From Nitrosomonas sp. (GTDB lineage: Bacteria > Pseudomonadota > Gammaproteobacteria > Burkholderiales > Nitrosomonadaceae), in contig JAJFJI010000300.1 of assembly GCA_021774205.1 (NCBI GenBank), positions 1-13,864 of the forward strand: a stretch of DNA of 13,864 bases, given 5' to 3'. This document shows positions 13,755-13,864 of the stretch, in pieces (position 1 is the stretch's first letter; every line of letters starts with the position of its first letter). The position numbers were made by a program, and so were the translations under genes. Under the pieces are notes generated by a model. That model searched no databases and had not been told where the DNA came from. It saw only the letters and a list, made by a program, of their open reading frames with translations.

Positions 13755-13864
13755 ATGCTTATTACATCAAAAGGTCAAATTACCATACCCAAGAAATATA
13801 GAGATGCATTAGGTTTGTTGCCACATACGCATATCGAGTTTGAATGCGTCGGGGATGAATTGCG
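13755..13864 (+). CDS. AbrB/MazE-type DNA-binding protein, probable antitoxin (partial)
   Basis: The first 36 codons are inside the window; the rest lies beyond the right edge. The residues MLITSKGQITIPKKYRDALG, followed by LLPHTHIEFEC, are the swapped-hairpin AbrB/SpoVT N-terminal domain: SKGQITIPKKYRDALGL is its signature, and a V-G-D-E stretch follows as expected. Short proteins with this domain are usually antitoxins (MazE, VapB type) of a toxin-antitoxin pair, encoded just before the toxin gene. The ATG follows a tiny frame (ATGGCGTTTATTTAA, 13741-13755) whose stop overlaps it. The ribosome binding site is weak. A toxin such as a PIN-domain RNase or MazF would be expected downstream but cannot be seen here. 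Confidence 0.85.
   Translation, partial: MLITSKGQITIPKKYRDALGLLPHTHIEFECVGDEL

Overview
The window is a nearly complete flagellar rod, hook and ring gene cluster from a Gram-negative bacterium, followed by a decayed accessory tail. A lipoprotein L-ring protein (FlgH), a P-ring protein (FlgI) with its chaperone (FlgA), and a two-domain FlgJ (rod-binding domain plus glucosaminidase) point to a beta- or gammaproteobacterium. Gene order and moderate AT content would suit a Nitrosomonadales-type betaproteobacterium, but that is a guess and no marker in the window settles it.

Left part (1-1552, minus strand): a lytic murein transglycosylase of the MltB/SLT_2 type, cut by the window edge, lies 49 bases downstream of flgA in the same direction. 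Enteric flgA operons carry flgM and flgN in that position. The control region at 1553-1782 separates flgA from the divergent flgB operon. It holds a well-spaced sigma-54-like promoter for flgB, a long imperfect inverted repeat and two short palindromes.

Central part (1783-12428, plus strand): flgB-C-D-E-F-G-H-I-J-K-L, eleven intact genes with short gaps. They encode the proximal rod (FlgB, C, F), distal rod (FlgG), hook cap (FlgD), hook (FlgE), L and P rings (FlgH, FlgI), the rod cap and wall hydrolase (FlgJ) and the two hook-filament junction proteins (FlgK, FlgL). A sigma-28-like site in front of flgK suggests the junction proteins also have a late promoter. FlgK and FlgL share a repeated beta-type module.

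Right part (12429-13864): no flagellar genes. The first roughly 640 bases have no convincing gene but are dense in inverted repeats, including a possible 189-base MITE-like element with TTAA at both ends. Then come a small AT-rich gene of unknown function with a strong ribosome binding site, a degraded minus-strand frame with a zinc-ribbon-like stretch resembling IS1595-type transposases and crossed by a perfect 16-bp hairpin, and the start of an AbrB/MazE-type antitoxin gene cut by the right edge. This looks like a site of past insertions beside a conserved locus.

I found no CRISPR array, tRNA, rRNA or clearly new multi-gene system. The least explained material is the inverted-repeat-rich tail and the flgA-transglycosylase pairing.
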